Assembly: GCF_002933275.1 (NCBI RefSeq)
Contig: NZ_PSSX01000017.1
Location: forward strand, 1-64,000
Reading direction: 5' to 3'
Length of the DNA stretch: 64,000 bases
Source of the DNA: Marinobacter maroccanus
Lineage (GTDB): Bacteria; Pseudomonadota; Gammaproteobacteria; Pseudomonadales; Oleiphilaceae
Shown: piece by piece, positions 44,988-56,723 of the stretch
Position numbering within the stretch: position 1 is the stretch's first letter
Layout of the letters: every line of letters begins with the position of its first letter
Made by a program: the position numbers and the translations under genes
Notes under the pieces: model-generated
What the model was told of the DNA's origin: nothing
What the model saw: the letters and a program-made list of their open reading frames with translations, nothing else
Database searches by the model: none

Positions 44988-47405
44988 TTAATGTGTATTT
45001 ATGCGCTCTGACGCGTCGCCCTCTTCATCACGGGGCTTCCCGGATCCGGTTTCCGGAGATGAATCCTGGGTCCTGGGCTCGGGTGGATACGCCAGTGCAA
45101 TATCCAGCACTTCGTCTATCCACTTCACCGGACGAATCTCCAGCGATTCCTTGATGTTCTCCGGTATCTCTTTGAGATCCCGAACATTTTCATCAGGAAT
45201 AATCACCGTCTTGATGCCACCCCGGTGCGCCGCTAGCAGCTTTTCCTTCAAGCCGCCGATGGCCAGTACACGCCCGCGCAGGGTAATTTCACCGGTCATT
45301 GCCACGTCGGCGCGAACCGGAATCTTGGTCAGTGAAGAAACCAGCGCCGTGCACATACCGATACCGGCACTCGGGCCGTCTTTCGGCGTTGCACCTTCCG
45401 GTACGTGGACGTGCAGATCGTGTTTCTCGTGGAAATCATCCGCAATACCCAGGCCGGGTGCGCGGCTGCGTACCACCGTCAGGGCTGTCTGGATGGATTC
45501 CTGCATCACGTCACCCAGGGAACCGGTCTTGACCACCCGGCCCTTGCCCGGTGTGAGTGCACATTCAATGTGCAGCAGCTCGCCGCCTACCTGGGTCCAG
45601 GCCAGACCGGTCACCTGACCGATCTCGTTCTTTTCCTCGGCCAGACCATACTTGAACTTCTTGACCCCCGAGTAGTCTTCAAGCATGTCCTGACTCAGGG
45701 TCACAGACGCCTTGTCGCCACTCTCCACGTGGTCCCGTACCACCTTGCGGCAGATCTTCGCGATCTCGCGCTCCAGGCCACGCACACCGGCTTCACGGGT
45801 GTAGTAGCGGATCAGGTCCCGGAGGGTATCTTCCGGCAGCTTCAGCTCGTCCTTGCGCAGGCCATTGGCTTTGATCTGCTTGGGCAACAGATAACGCAGG
45901 GCAATGTTGACCTTCTCGTCCTCGGTATATCCGGGGATGCGGATGATTTCCATCCGGTCCAGCAGCGCCGGCGGAATATCCATGGAGTTGGAGGTGCACA
46001 CGAACATCACATCGGACAGATCGTAATCCACTTCCAGGTAGTGATCGTTGAATGTGTGATTCTGCTCCGGATCCAGAACCTCAAGAAGCGCTGATGCCGG
46101 ATCACCACGATGATCCATGCCCATCTTGTCGATTTCATCGAACAGGAACAGCGGGTTTTTCACCCCCACCTTGGACAACTTCTGCAGAAGTTTGCCCGGC
46201 AGTGCACCGATGTAGGTTTTCCGGTGACCGCGGATCTCGGCTTCGTCCCGGACGCCGCCGAGCGCCATCCGGGTGTATTTCCGGTTGGTAGCGCGGGCAA
46301 TCGACTGCCCGAGAGACGTCTTACCAACGCCAGGAGGCCCAACCAGGCAAAGCACCGGGCCCTTTACCTTCTTCACACGACTCTGAACCGCAAGGTATTC
46401 CAGAATACGCTTCTTGACCTCATCCAGGCCGTAATGATCCCTGTCGAGGATTTCGCGGGCTTTCTCGATGTCGTGACGGACACGGCTGCGCTTCTTCCAG
46501 GGAATGGCCAGCATCCAGTCGATGTAGCCACGCACAACAGTCGCCTCTGCAGACATTGGCGACATCATTTTGAGCTTGTTCAGTTCGGTTTCGGTCTTCT
46601 TGCGAGCTTCTTCCGGCAGACCGGCTTCCTCAAGCTTCTGCTCAAGTTCCTCGAAGTCGTTGTTGCCCTCACCCAGGTTACCCATCTCCTTCTGGATAGC
46701 CTTCATCTGCTCATTCAGGTAGTACTCGCGCTGGCTACGCTCCATCTGCTTCTTCACCCGGCCACGAATGCGCTTCTCGACCTCGATCAGGTCGATCTCG
46801 CCATCGAGCTTGCCCAGCAGCAGGTCCACGCGCTTGCGGATATCCAGCGCCTCAAGAAGCTCCTGCTTTTCGGGAATACGCATTTCCAGGTGAGCGGCCA
46901 TGGTGTCGGCCAGGCGCTCCAGCTCTTCAATACCGGTGAGAGCATTGGAAACTTCGGAGGGCACCTTCTTGGAAAGCTTTACGTATTTCTCGAACTCGTC
47001 CATCAGAGTCTTGACGAGCACTTCCTGCTCCCGCTCGGGCAACCCCTCTTCATCCATAAGGACAGCACCACCGGACAGGTATTCGCCTTCGGTGATATCG
47101 CTGATGGTGGCCCGGGCATTGCCCTCTACCAGCACCTTGACGGTGCCGTCGGGCAGGCGGAGCATTTGCAGGACCGTGGCCAGGGTGCCCATCTCGAACA
47201 CATCCTTGGGGCCCGGCTCATCGGTGGAAGCGTCTTTCTGGGCTACCAGGAGGATTTCCTTGCTTCCTTCCATCGCGGCTTCCAGAGCCTGAATGGACTT
47301 TTCTCGGCCCACGAACAGCGGAACCACCATGTGCGGAAACACCACTACGTCACGAAGCGGAAGCAGCGGGTACTCTTGCACGGCATTTTCGGGTATACGG
47401 GTCAT
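44988..47405 (-). CDS. lon: ATP-dependent protease Lon
   Basis: This is a cytoplasmic AAA+ serine protease for misfolded and regulatory proteins. The 805 residues comprise an N-terminal substrate domain ([23 protein letters not shown]), a coiled region and an AAA+ module. The AAA+ module has Walker [10 protein letters not shown] near residue 355 and Walker [11 protein letters not shown] near 418. The C-terminal protease domain carries the catalytic Ser in PKDGPSAG (near 677) and the Lys of [14 protein letters not shown] (near 720). The acidic/serine C-terminal tail is longer than in E. coli. It has a sigma-32-like promoter and lies between clpX and hupB. Confidence 0.96.
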   Translation of the reverse strand: MTRIPENAVQEYPLLPLRDVVVFPHMVVPLFVGREKSIQALEAAMEGSKEILLVAQKDASTDEPGPKDVFEMGTLATVLQMLRLPDGTVKVLVEGNARATISDITEGEYLSGGAVLMDEEGLPEREQEVLVKTLMDEFEKYVKLSKKVPSEVSNALTGIEELERLADTMAAHLEMRIPEKQELLEALDIRKRVDLLLGKLDGEIDLIEVEKRIRGRVKKQMERSQREYYLNEQMKAIQKEMGNLGEGNNDFEELEQKLEEAGLPEEARKKTETELNKLKMMSPMSAEATVVRGYIDWMLAIPWKKRSRVRHDIEKAREILDRDHYGLDEVKKRILEYLAVQSRVKKVKGPVLCLVGPPGVGKTSLGQSIARATNRKYTRMALGGVRDEAEIRGHRKTYIGALPGKLLQKLSKVGVKNPLFLFDEIDKMGMDHRGDPASALLEVLDPEQNHTFNDHYLEVDYDLSDVMFVCTSNSMDIPPALLDRMEIIRIPGYTEDEKVNIALRYLLPKQIKANGLRKDELKLPEDTLRDLIRYYTREAGVRGLEREIAKICRKVVRDHVESGDKASVTLSQDMLEDYSGVKKFKYGLAEEKNEIGQVTGLAWTQVGGELLHIECALTPGKGRVVKTGSLGDVMQESIQTALTVVRSRAPGLGIADDFHEKHDLHVHVPEGATPKDGPSAGIGMCTALVSSLTKIPVRADVAMTGEITLRGRVLAIGGLKEKLLAAHRGGIKTVIIPDENVRDLKEIPENIKESLEIRPVKWIDEVLDIALAYPPEPRTQDSSPETGSGKPRDEEGDASERINTH

Positions 47406-47446
47406 TGGGAATCCTCTGACGGTATTTACTTCAGCATATCACCCTT

Positions 47447-47472
47447 CATTGGGGCGCCCGCAAAAATTGCAA
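47447..47472 (-). promoter_or_regulatory. Sigma-32-like heat-shock promoter of lon
   Basis: On the minus strand, TTGCAA (47467-47472), a 12-base spacer and CCCCAATG (47447-47454) resemble the heat-shock consensus CTTGAAA-N11-16-CCCCATNT. It would start transcription about 35 bases before lon. E. coli lon has a sigma-32 promoter in the same place. Confidence 0.6.
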
Positions 47473-47520
47473 TATTTTTACCAAACGAAACAGGGCAAGA
47501 ATATCGGGATACAAAACGCG

Positions 47521-47544
47521 AAAAGGGGCGTCACCGCCCCTTTT
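47521..47544 (-). terminator. Rho-independent terminator after clpX
   Basis: AAAAGGGGCG-TCAC-CGCCCCTTTT is a perfect 10-bp stem with T-rich flanks on both strands, 22 bases past the clpX stop codon. Confidence 0.88.
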
Positions 47545-47566
47545 CATTTGAACCACTGAGCAGCCT

Positions 47567-48850
<1,284 letters not shown>

Positions 48851-48926
48851 TGAAATACCTCTGATCTCGTTTTGCCGGCGTCACTGCCTGATACGCCGGC
48901 CAAGTATGATGCGATTACTTCCAGTA

Positions 48927-49562
48927 TTATTTATTCGGTACGCGCTTATCAAGTATTGAATCAATCAGCCCATACTCTTTCGCCTGGCCCGGATCCATGA
49001 AGTAGTCACGGTCGGTATCCTTGGCGATCGTCTCCAGATCCTGCCCGGTGTGATGGGCCAGGATAGAGTTCAGGGTGTGCCGGATCTTCAGGATTTCACG
49101 GGTGTGAATCTCAATGTCCGTTGCCTGCCCCTGATAACCGCCCAAAGGCTGATGAATCATCACGCGGGAATTGGGCAGGCACGCCCGCTTTCCGGCAGCA
49201 CCACCGGCGAGCAGGAACGCACCCATGCTGGCCGCCTGGCCCACACACAGGGTCGCAACGTCCGGCTTGATGAACTGCATGGTGTCGTAGATGGACATGC
49301 CTGCAGTTACCGAGCCACCCGGGCTGTTGATATACAGATGAATATCCTTGTCCGGATTTTCAGACTCCAGGAACAGGAGCTGGGCCACGATCAGGTTCGC
49401 CATGTGGTCCTCGACCGGACCCACCATGAAGATAACCCGCTCTTTGAGCAGACGGGAATAAATGTCGAACGACCGCTCGCCGCGAGCTGTCTGCTCGATA
49501 ACAATCGGTACCAGTCCGGAATTGGTAACCATTGCGGGACCATCGATTGGTTTCTGCGTCAT
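48927..49562 (-). CDS. clpP: ClpP protease proteolytic subunit
   Basis: This is a tetradecameric serine protease chamber. The 211-residue product has the family motifs for catalytic Ser ([14 protein letters not shown], near residue 113) and His ([17 protein letters not shown], near 138). It also has the Asp (TDRDYFM) and the hydrophobic axial region ([20 protein letters not shown]). The N-terminus [28 protein letters not shown] includes a short propeptide. It lies downstream of tig and upstream of clpX. Confidence 0.96.
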   Translation of the reverse strand: MTQKPIDGPAMVTNSGLVPIVIEQTARGERSFDIYSRLLKERVIFMVGPVEDHMANLIVAQLLFLESENPDKDIHLYINSPGGSVTAGMSIYDTMQFIKPDVATLCVGQAASMGAFLLAGGAAGKRACLPNSRVMIHQPLGGYQGQATDIEIHTREILKIRHTLNSILAHHTGQDLETIAKDTDRDYFMDPGQAKEYGLIDSILDKRVPNK

Positions 49563-49660
49563 GATGCGCCTGAACTCCTTATGGACAATGGGTCGTGGAC
49601 TCGCGCCACGGCAGTTTCAATAGTGTTGCACCCCATACTTTGCCAGCAGCGGCCCCAGAT

Positions 49661-49686
49661 GAAAACAGCCGGGCATGCCGGCTGTT
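49661..49686 (-). terminator. Rho-independent terminator of tig
   Basis: On the minus strand, AACAGCCGG and CCGGCTGTT form a 9-bp stem followed by a short T stretch. It lies between tig and clpP, so clpP has its own promoter in the remaining 98 bases, though I cannot assign one firmly. Confidence 0.75.
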
Positions 49687-49734
49687 CTCGGGGTCGGCCT
49701 TCGGGACCGGCTTCTACTCCGATCCCGGGCAAAA

Positions 49735-51039
49735 TCAGCGCTGGGGCTGACCGGCCTGAATGGCCTCTTCGTACTTGACCTTCTTCTCTTTGACCTGGGC
49801 TTGCTCCAGCACATGGTCAACAACCGCATCTTCCAGAACAGAAGACTCAATCTGGGACTTCTGCTCCGGATTGCTGTTGAAGTGTGCAACCACTTCCTCA
49901 GGCTGTTCATACGTAGACGCGATCTCCTGGATCTTTTCGTCTACCTTCGCCGGGTCGGCTTTCAGGTCGTTCTTCTTGACCACTTCCTGGAACAGCAGGC
50001 CAGTCTTCACGCGGCGCTCAGCCTGCTCCTGGAAAATTTCCTTCGGCAGCTGCTGCGGATCAATCTGGCCGCCGAAACGCTGGACGGCGTCCTGACGGAG
50101 ACGATCGATTTCCTGGTCAACCAGAGCAGCCGGGATATCCAGCTCAGTGGTTTCCAGCAGGCCGTCAACAACGTCGTTCTTGACCTTGTTGGAAACCGCT
50201 TGCTTGAGCTCGCGCTCCATGTTCTTTTTAACTTCTTCGCGGAAGGTCGCTTCGTCTTCGGCATCAATACCGAACTTCTTGAAGAATTCGGTGTCGAGCT
50301 CGGGCAACTGGGGCTCTTCAACCTTGTGAATCTTGATCTCGAACTTGGCCGGCTTATCCGCCAGATCTTCGTTGTGGTAGTCCTCCGGGAAGGTAACCTC
50401 GATCTCCATGTCCTCGCCGGCCTTACCACCAACGATCGCCTTCTCGAAGCCTGGGATCATCTGACCGGAACCCAGAGTCAGCCGGTGACCTTCGGCCGCT
50501 CCGCCCTCAAACTCTTCACCGTCGATGAAGCCTTTGAAATCGATGGTCAGCACGTCCTTGTTCTTGGACTTACGCTTGACTTCTTTCATGGTGGCCTGCT
50601 GACGACGCAGGTTATCGATCATGTTGTCGACGTCTTTGTCGGTGATCTCGGAGGTCAGCTTCTCGACTGAAATCTTGCTCAGATCGCCCAGTTCGATTTC
50701 CGGCAGCACTTCGAAGATGGCAACGAACTCCAGGTCCTTGCCCTCTTCCATGGTTTTCGGCTCAAACTTCGGCCAACCTGCCGGGTTGATATCCTGTTCC
50801 TGCAGTGCCTTGATGTAGTTGTCGCGCATAACCTCGCCAACGATTTCCTGGCGGACGCTGTCACCGAAACGACGTTTGACGACGCTCATGGGCACCTTAC
50901 CCGGACGGAAACCGTTCAGGCGCACGGTACGCGCGGTTTCCTGCAGGCGTTTCTGGACCGCCTGGTCGATTTCCTGGGCGGGCACACCAATCGTCATGCG
51001 ACGCTCGATGTTGGAGGTCGTTTCAACAGACACTTGCAT
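49735..51039 (-). CDS. tig: Trigger factor
   Basis: This is a ribosome-bound folding chaperone. The 434-residue product has an N-terminal ribosome-binding domain with the GFRPGKVPMSVVKRRFG signature near residue 44. A central FKBP-type prolyl isomerase domain follows (DVLTIDFKGFIDGEEFEGGAAEGHRLTLGSG, near 155-185), and then a helical C-terminal chaperone domain. The length is close to E. coli (432). The start MQVSVETTSNIERR is canonical. It follows four tRNA genes on the same strand. Confidence 0.95.
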   Translation of the reverse strand: MQVSVETTSNIERRMTIGVPAQEIDQAVQKRLQETARTVRLNGFRPGKVPMSVVKRRFGDSVRQEIVGEVMRDNYIKALQEQDINPAGWPKFEPKTMEEGKDLEFVAIFEVLPEIELGDLSKISVEKLTSEITDKDVDNMIDNLRRQQATMKEVKRKSKNKDVLTIDFKGFIDGEEFEGGAAEGHRLTLGSGQMIPGFEKAIVGGKAGEDMEIEVTFPEDYHNEDLADKPAKFEIKIHKVEEPQLPELDTEFFKKFGIDAEDEATFREEVKKNMERELKQAVSNKVKNDVVDGLLETTELDIPAALVDQEIDRLRQDAVQRFGGQIDPQQLPKEIFQEQAERRVKTGLLFQEVVKKNDLKADPAKVDEKIQEIASTYEQPEEVVAHFNSNPEQKSQIESSVLEDAVVDHVLEQAQVKEKKVKYEEAIQAGQPQR

Positions 51040-51262
51040 GGAAGATCCTCAAATTACAGGTTCGGTATGTGAATGAAATTAAAACTAAAAGTCCGATTCC
51101 GGGAAAATCCCCGCAAAAGGACCGAAAATTAAAAGCCGGTAGCTTATCATGCTTTGCACCGCCGAGAGAATCACCCTGCTGCGCAGTTTGATATCACTTG
51201 AAAACACGGCTGGTAAATCGGGTAAAAAGAGAGATGGGGACGAAACAGAAAAAAGAAAGGGG

Positions 51263-51347
51263 TGGTGCGCGAGGAGAGACTCGAACTCTCACGGGTTGCC
51301 CCACTGGAACCTAAATCCAGCGCGTCTACCAGTTCCGCCACTCGCGC
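51263..51347 (-). tRNA. tRNA-Leu (TAG)
   Basis: The cloverleaf can be folded by hand: acceptor GCGCGAG/CTCGCGC, anticodon stem CTGGA/TCCAG with loop TTTAGGT (anticodon TAG at 51311-51313), a long variable arm and an encoded CCA. It is the last of four clustered tRNAs upstream of tig. Confidence 0.95.
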
Positions 51348-51426
51348 ACAACAGAATGAAGAATGCCCGATGGCCAGAGTGCCATCAATCTATTCAACAA
51401 ACGCGGAATCAACTCTTAAAGAAAAG

Positions 51427-51503
51427 TGGGGTGGACGAAGGGGTTCGAACCCTCGACCGCAGGAGTCACAATCCTGAGCTCTACCAACTGAGCTACGTCC
51501 ACC
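51427..51503 (-). tRNA. tRNA-His (GTG)
   Basis: The acceptor GTGGACG/CGTCCAC has an extra 5' G, the identity element of tRNA-His. The anticodon GTG is at 51467-51469, the T-loop is GGTTCGAACC and CCA is encoded. Confidence 0.95.
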
Positions 51504-51577
51504 ACATCGGGACATGCCTTTACTTTTCAACTTTGCTGGTTACGGTCGCTCCGGCGCGGACCAAGCCGACGACTTGA

Positions 51578-51654
51578 TGGCGCGCCCGGCAGGACTCGAA
51601 CCTGCGACCACCCGCTTAGAAGGCGGGTGCTCTATCCAGCTGAGCTACGGGCGC
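51578..51654 (-). tRNA. tRNA-Arg (TCT)
   Basis: The acceptor is GCGCCCG/CGGGCGC. The anticodon stem CCCGC/GCGGG has loop CTTCTAA (anticodon TCT at 51618-51620). CCA is encoded. Confidence 0.95.
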
Positions 51655-51686
51655 TTGACCGTTCGCCCACCTGAACATCCAGAAAA

Positions 51687-51763
51687 TGGTCGGGGTAGAG
51701 AGATTCGAACTCCCGACATCCTGCTCCCAAAGCAGGCGCGCTACCAGACTGCGCTATACCCCG
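51687..51763 (-). tRNA. tRNA-Pro (TGG)
   Basis: The acceptor is CGGGGTA/TACCCCG. The anticodon stem CCTGC/GCAGG has loop TTTGGGA (anticodon TGG at 51727-51729). CCA is encoded. It is the first tRNA of the cluster, directly behind a strong promoter. Confidence 0.95.
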
Positions 51764-51803
51764 TTTGAACTGAACAACAAGTGCCTCAGCAAAGTTGGCG
51801 CGC

Positions 51804-51832
51804 ATATTACCGGCGCCGGAGGGTCCCGTCAA
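51804..51832 (-). promoter_or_regulatory. Sigma-70 promoter of the tRNA cluster
   Basis: On the minus strand, TTGACG (51827-51832), a 17-base spacer and TAATAT (51804-51809) lie about 40 bases before tRNA-Pro. They are followed by a GC-rich discriminator (GCGCGCC), the usual mark of stringent, growth-rate-controlled stable-RNA promoters. Confidence 0.75.
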
Positions 51833-51996
51833 CACGGATTTCCAAATTCCCTGAAACAACAGTCTCTTCAGTGACAAAGCGCGTTGCCGAAAGTCCCTCC
51901 AGGCCGCGCCACCCAACCGCCCAATTGGAGTTCCGATGGAAGCATGAGACAATGCCCGTCCTTCAATTTACCGATGCCCAACCGACAAGACGAGAC

Positions 51997-52854
51997 ATGA
52001 CCGCCAAACTGATCAACGGAAAAGCAATTGCCGCAGAAGTAAGACAGCAGGTCGCCGCCGGGGTGGAAGCACGCACACAGCAGGGGCTGCGCGCTCCAGG
52101 ACTGGCCGTGGTGCTGGTCGGCAACGATCCCGCATCCCATGTTTACGTAGGCAACAAACGCAAGGCCTGCGACCAGGCAGGAATTCTCTCCCTCTCATAC
52201 GATCTGCCGGAAGACACTTCCCAGGAAGCCCTGGAAGCGCTGATTGATGAGCTGAATGAAAACCCGACCGTGGACGGAATCCTGGTACAGCTTCCGCTGC
52301 CCGCTCATCTTGATGCAGACCCGATTCTGGTCAAGATCCGCCCGGACAAAGACGTCGACGGGTTCCATCCCTATAACATCGGCCGCCTGATGCAGCGCAA
52401 ACCCACTTTGCGGCCCTGCACGCCAGCTGGGATCATCACCCTGCTCGACAGCATCGAAACCCCCTATAAGGGCCAGCATGCCGTGATTGTGGGCGCTTCC
52501 AACATTGTTGGCCGCCCCATGAGCATGGAATTGCTGCTCAAGGGTGCCACCATTACCGTCTGTCATCGATTCACACCGGATCTCGAAAAATTTGTCCGGG
52601 AGGCGGACATCCTGGTGGCTGCCGTCGGCAAGCCCGGTCTGATCAGGGGCGATTGGGTGAAACCGGGGGCAACCGTGATTGATGTGGGCATCAACCGTAT
52701 GGAAGACGGAAAACTGCATGGCGATGTGGATTTCGCAGCCGCGGCTGAACGTGCGGCCTATATTACGCCGGTTCCAGGTGGTGTAGGGCCGATGACCATC
52801 GCGACCCTGCTGCAGAACACCCTGTACGCCGCTGACGTACTGCACAAGGACTGA
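51997..52854 (+). CDS. folD: Bifunctional methylene-THF dehydrogenase/cyclohydrolase FolD
   Basis: The enzyme interconverts 5,10-methylene- and 10-formyl-tetrahydrofolate with NADP in the cytoplasm. I chose the start at 51997 ([19 protein letters not shown]), giving 285 residues, the normal length. The frame is open further upstream but extends beyond the family N-terminus. Motifs are [25 protein letters not shown] (catalytic Tyr and Lys near residue 50), [11 protein letters not shown] near 95, [11 protein letters not shown] near 120, [13 protein letters not shown] near 165 and the ending [16 protein letters not shown]. It is divergent from the tRNA cluster. Confidence 0.95.
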   Translation: MTAKLINGKAIAAEVRQQVAAGVEARTQQGLRAPGLAVVLVGNDPASHVYVGNKRKACDQAGILSLSYDLPEDTSQEALEALIDELNENPTVDGILVQLPLPAHLDADPILVKIRPDKDVDGFHPYNIGRLMQRKPTLRPCTPAGIITLLDSIETPYKGQHAVIVGASNIVGRPMSMELLLKGATITVCHRFTPDLEKFVREADILVAAVGKPGLIRGDWVKPGATVIDVGINRMEDGKLHGDVDFAAAAERAAYITPVPGGVGPMTIATLLQNTLYAADVLHKD

Positions 52855-52865
52855 GCTCGACTTCT

Positions 52866-52957
52866 GTTGGATTACGGCTCCGCCTAATCCAACCTACGAG
52901 AGAGCGCAGGTTTTGGTGTAGTCAGGTAGGTCGGATTAGGCTAAGCCGTAATCCGAC
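52866..52957. repeat. Hairpin repeat, family B, copy 2
   Basis: Two 32-base arms (52866-52897 and 52926-52957) form an imperfect inverted pair with the same TAGGT.GGATTAG core and the same arm length as the pair at 32594-32693. Here the arms differ at several positions (TTGGATTAC against GTAATCCGAC), so this copy is more diverged. The spacer is 28 bases. Confidence 0.8.
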
Positions 52958-52964
52958 AAGCCAC

Positions 52965-52992
52965 AAAAAACCCCGCCGCGGCGGGGTTTTTT
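52965..52992. terminator. Bidirectional terminator between folD and glcB
   Basis: AAAAAACCCCGCC-GCGGCGGGGTTTTTT is a symmetrical hairpin with A and T runs, placed between two convergent genes. It can serve both strands. Confidence 0.93.
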
Positions 52993-53003
52993 ATGCGCAG
53001 CGC

Positions 53004-55184
53004 TTACTGCCCGTACTTGGCTTTCGCCTTCAGACGGTAGGCGTGCAGCAGCGGCTCGGTGTAGCCGTTCGGCTGCTCCCGACCCTTGAGAACCAGATCC
53101 AGCGCTGCCTGGAAGGCGACGCTGTCGTCAAAGTTCCCGGCCATCGGGCGATAGGCCGGATCACCGGCGTTCTGCTTGTCGACCACCGCAGCCATGCGCT
53201 TCATGGTTTCCATGATCTGCTCTTCGGAGCAGACACCATGGTGCAGCCAGTTCGCCAGCAGCTGGGAGGCAATACGCAGTGTCGCACGGTCTTCCATCAG
53301 GCCGACATCGTTGATGTCAGGCACCTTGGAGCAGCCAACGCCCTGGTCGATCCAGCGCACAACATAACCAAGGATACCCTGGGCGTTGTTGTCCAGCTCC
53401 TGCTGGATATCTTCGGCACTCAACGACGAGGGATCATCCATCACCGGCACTGTCAGGATATCTTCCAGCGCGGCACGGGTGCGGCTTTCCAGCTGCTTCT
53501 GGACGTCAGCCACGCTCACCTGATGGTAGTGAGTGGCATGCAGTGTGGCAGCAGTCGGAGAAGGAACCCAGGCAGTGTTGGCGCCCGCTTTCGGATGTCC
53601 GATTTTCGCTTCCAGCATTCCGGCCATCAGGTCAGGCATGGCCCACATGCCCTTCCCGATCTGGGCAACGCCACGGAAACCGGTTTCCAGACCGATGTCC
53701 ACGTTCCACTGCTCGTAGGCATTGATCCAGGTCGCCTGCTTCATCGGCCCCTTGCGGATAAACGGACCCAGTTCCATGGACGTGTGGATCTCGTCGCCGG
53801 TGCGGTCCAGGAAGCCGGTGTTGATGAACACAGCACGCTCTTTGGCCGCATGGATACAGGACTTGAGGTTAACCGTGGTGCGGCGCTCCTCGTCCATGAT
53901 GCCCACTTTCAGGGTGAAGCGCGGCAGACCAAGCGCATCTTCAACACGACCAAAGAATTCATTGGTGAACGCCACCTCTTCCGGTCCGTGCATCTTGGGC
54001 TTCACGATGTACATGGAGCCTTTGGTGCTGTTCTGGAACTTGCCATTGCCCTTCATGTCGTGAATGGCAATCAGCGAGGTAATCAGACCGTCCATCAGGC
54101 CTTCCGGCACTTCGTTGCCGTCTTTCAGCAGGATGGCCGGGTTGGTCATCAGGTGGCCGACGTTACGGATGAACATCAGGCTGCGACCCTTCAGGCTCAG
54201 CTCGCTGCCGTCCGGTGCGGTATAGCTGCGATCCGCGTTCATCTTCCGGGTCAGCTGCTCGCCACCTTTTTCAAAGGTTTCCTGCAGATCGCCCTTCATC
54301 AGGCCCAGCCAGTTACGGTAGGCCAGCGCCTTGTCGTCAGCGTCTACGGCGGCGACCGAATCTTCGCAGTCCATGATGGTGGTCAGCGCAGACTCCATCA
54401 GCACGTCTTTGACGTTGGCGCCGTCGTCTTTGCCAATCGGGTGGCTGGCATCAATCTGGATCTCGAAGTGCATGCCGTTCTTGACCAGCAGTACGCCGGT
54501 AGGCGCGTCAGCAGCTCCGGTATAGCCAACAAAGCCGGCTTCGTCCTTCAGACCGGTGGTTTTACCGTTCTGCAGCTTGACGACCAGCTTGCCGCCTTCA
54601 ACCAGATACCCGGCAGCATCTTTATGGCTGCCAGAGGCCAGTGGCGCTGAGCTGTCGAGCAGGTTACGGGCCCACTCGATAACTTTTGCACCGCGAACCG
54701 GGTTGTAACCACGGCCTTTTTCAGCGCCGTCTTCCTCGGAAATGGCATCGGTACCGTACAGAGCATCGTAAAGGCTACCCCAGCGCGCGTTCGCCGCGTT
54801 GAGAGCAAAACGGGCATTCATGATCGGAACCACCAGCTGCGGGCCCGCCATGGTTGCAACTTCCGGATCCACATTGGAGGTGGAGATCTTGAACTCGGAA
54901 GGCTCGTCAACTAGGTAACCGATGTCTTTCAGGAAAGACTTGTACTCGGCCATGTCCAGCTTCTGGCCCTTGTGATCGCGGTTCCAGCTGTCCATTTTTT
55001 CCTGAATAGCATCGCGCTTGGCCAGCAATTCACGGTTGCGTGGCGCCAGCTCGTTCACGATCTTGTCAAATTCTGCCCAGAATTTATCGGCATCGATTCC
55101 GGTGCCCGGGATCGCTTCGTTGTTCACGAAATCATACAGATTCTTTGCGACCTGAATGCCGCCGACTTGTACGCGTTCTGTCAT
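53004..55184 (-). CDS. glcB: Malate synthase G
   Basis: The enzyme condenses glyoxylate with acetyl-CoA to malate, completing the glyoxylate shunt. I chose the start at 55184 ([27 protein letters not shown]), with GAGG upstream, giving 726 residues, the isoform G length. The central part contains [18 protein letters not shown] near residue 265, [14 protein letters not shown] near 335, the catalytic Arg region [16 protein letters not shown] near 425 and [16 protein letters not shown]-type C-terminal sequence. It is a single gene here; aceA is not in the window. It is convergent with folD. Confidence 0.95.
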   Translation of the reverse strand: MTERVQVGGIQVAKNLYDFVNNEAIPGTGIDADKFWAEFDKIVNELAPRNRELLAKRDAIQEKMDSWNRDHKGQKLDMAEYKSFLKDIGYLVDEPSEFKISTSNVDPEVATMAGPQLVVPIMNARFALNAANARWGSLYDALYGTDAISEEDGAEKGRGYNPVRGAKVIEWARNLLDSSAPLASGSHKDAAGYLVEGGKLVVKLQNGKTTGLKDEAGFVGYTGAADAPTGVLLVKNGMHFEIQIDASHPIGKDDGANVKDVLMESALTTIMDCEDSVAAVDADDKALAYRNWLGLMKGDLQETFEKGGEQLTRKMNADRSYTAPDGSELSLKGRSLMFIRNVGHLMTNPAILLKDGNEVPEGLMDGLITSLIAIHDMKGNGKFQNSTKGSMYIVKPKMHGPEEVAFTNEFFGRVEDALGLPRFTLKVGIMDEERRTTVNLKSCIHAAKERAVFINTGFLDRTGDEIHTSMELGPFIRKGPMKQATWINAYEQWNVDIGLETGFRGVAQIGKGMWAMPDLMAGMLEAKIGHPKAGANTAWVPSPTAATLHATHYHQVSVADVQKQLESRTRAALEDILTVPVMDDPSSLSAEDIQQELDNNAQGILGYVVRWIDQGVGCSKVPDINDVGLMEDRATLRIASQLLANWLHHGVCSEEQIMETMKRMAAVVDKQNAGDPAYRPMAGNFDDSVAFQAALDLVLKGREQPNGYTEPLLHAYRLKAKAKYGQ

Positions 55185-55334
55185 CGTTGTCTGCCTCAGT
55201 GGGTTACGTTTCCCGACTCCCCCTTCATCTTGAGGGGGCATTCTAATTTGAGCGCCGCATTGTAAGGGAAAATCCTTACAAGATCATTCCTGCAGGCACA
55301 AAACTGGTCTGACCAACCAGCAGCTCCCTGAAAT

Positions 55335-56723
55335 TCAGGCTTTACGCCAGGTTGTCCCTTCTCGGGAATCATCCAGAATAATACCTTTCTCGAGGAGCTC
55401 GTCGCGGATCCGGTCGGCCTCCGCAAAATCCTTCGCCTTGCGGGCATCAGCCCGGGCCTGGATCAGCGCTTCAATGTCTTCGGCGCTGAGCTCACCACCC
55501 GTGTCTGCCTGGAAGAAGGCCTCGGGGTCCTGCTGCAGCAGACCCAGAACACCACCGAGCCTAACCAGAATTGCCGCACTGCGCTTGGCGTCCTCTTCAC
55601 GACCATCGCGACGATGCTGATTGATCTCGTTGGCAACGGCGTGCAGGACGGCAATGGCGCCCGCGGTGTTGAAGTCATCGTCCATCGCCTCGGCAAATCG
55701 CTGGTCATGTTCGGATTCCGGCACATCAGCGGCCTTGGCGGGCACAATCCCCCTCAGAGCATGGTAGAGCCGGGTGAGCGTCCGGCCGGCCTCAGCCAGA
55801 TTTTCCTCGGAGTAATCCACCTGGCTGCGATAGTGGCTGGAAACCAGGAAGTAACGGACCACCTCTGCCGGGTACTTCTCCATGATTTCACGGATGGTGA
55901 AGAAGTTGCCCAGGGACTTGGACATCTTTTCCTTGTTAACCCGGATGGCACCCGCGTGCATCCAGGTATTCACAAAGGTGTGGCCGGTGGCACATTCAGA
56001 CTGGGCGATCTCGTTCTCATGATGCGGGAACAGCAGATCCGGGCCACCACCGTGAATATCGAAGGTATCGCCCAGGCAGCAGGTGGACATGGCGGAGCAC
56101 TCGATGTGCCAGCCGGGACGACCATCACCCCAGGGCGAGGGCCAGCTGACCTCCCCTGCCTTTGCCGCTTTCCACAACGCAAAATCCGCCGGGCTCCGCT
56201 TGGCTTCCTGGACATCGACCCGCGCGCCCGCCAGCAGATCTTCCAGCTTTTTCTTGCTGAGCTTGCCGTAGTCATCGAAGGAGTCCACAGCAAAGTAGAC
56301 ATCACCGTTATCCGCCGCGTAGGCGTGGCCGCTGGCAATCAGCTTGTGGATCATCGCGATGATTTCGTCGATATACGCCGTGGCCCGGGGCTCTTCATCC
56401 GGAGACAACACACCAAGACGGGCTTCGTCCTCGTGCATCGCCTTGATCATCCGGTCCGTGAGCTCGCTGTAGGGCTCACCGTTCTCATCCGCACGGCGCA
56501 GGATCTTGTCATCAATATCGGTGATATTGCGAACATAATTTACCTCGTAGCCGCGATGGCGCAGGTAACGGGTAATCACGTCAAAGGCAACCAGCACCCG
56601 GGCATGGCCCAGGTGGCAATAGTCGTAGACTGTCATCCCGCAGACGTACATCCGAACCTTGCCCGGCTCAATCGGTCGGAACTCTTCCTTCTGCTGAGTC
56701 AGCGTGTTGTAGATGCGGATCAC
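55335..56723 (-). CDS. cysS: Cysteinyl-tRNA synthetase
   Basis: This class I synthetase charges tRNA-Cys. The 462-residue product (E. coli 461) has the HIGH-type motif [12 protein letters not shown] near residue 37 and the KMSKS motif [11 protein letters not shown] near 266. It also has the zinc ligands C28 ([12 protein letters not shown]), C209-type (WHIECSAMS) and [10 protein letters not shown] near 234. The ATG overlaps the glnS stop codon by four bases, so the pair is translationally coupled. Confidence 0.96.
   Translation of the reverse strand: MIRIYNTLTQQKEEFRPIEPGKVRMYVCGMTVYDYCHLGHARVLVAFDVITRYLRHRGYEVNYVRNITDIDDKILRRADENGEPYSELTDRMIKAMHEDEARLGVLSPDEEPRATAYIDEIIAMIHKLIASGHAYAADNGDVYFAVDSFDDYGKLSKKKLEDLLAGARVDVQEAKRSPADFALWKAAKAGEVSWPSPWGDGRPGWHIECSAMSTCCLGDTFDIHGGGPDLLFPHHENEIAQSECATGHTFVNTWMHAGAIRVNKEKMSKSLGNFFTIREIMEKYPAEVVRYFLVSSHYRSQVDYSEENLAEAGRTLTRLYHALRGIVPAKAADVPESEHDQRFAEAMDDDFNTAGAIAVLHAVANEINQHRRDGREEDAKRSAAILVRLGGVLGLLQQDPEAFFQADTGGELSAEDIEALIQARADARKAKDFAEADRIRDELLEKGIILDDSREGTTWRKA

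Noticed and set aside
49563-49660. Sigma-32 promoter for clpP (TTGAAAC ... CCCATTG)
   Set aside because: The spacing between the two elements is about 22-23 bases, too long for the heat-shock consensus.
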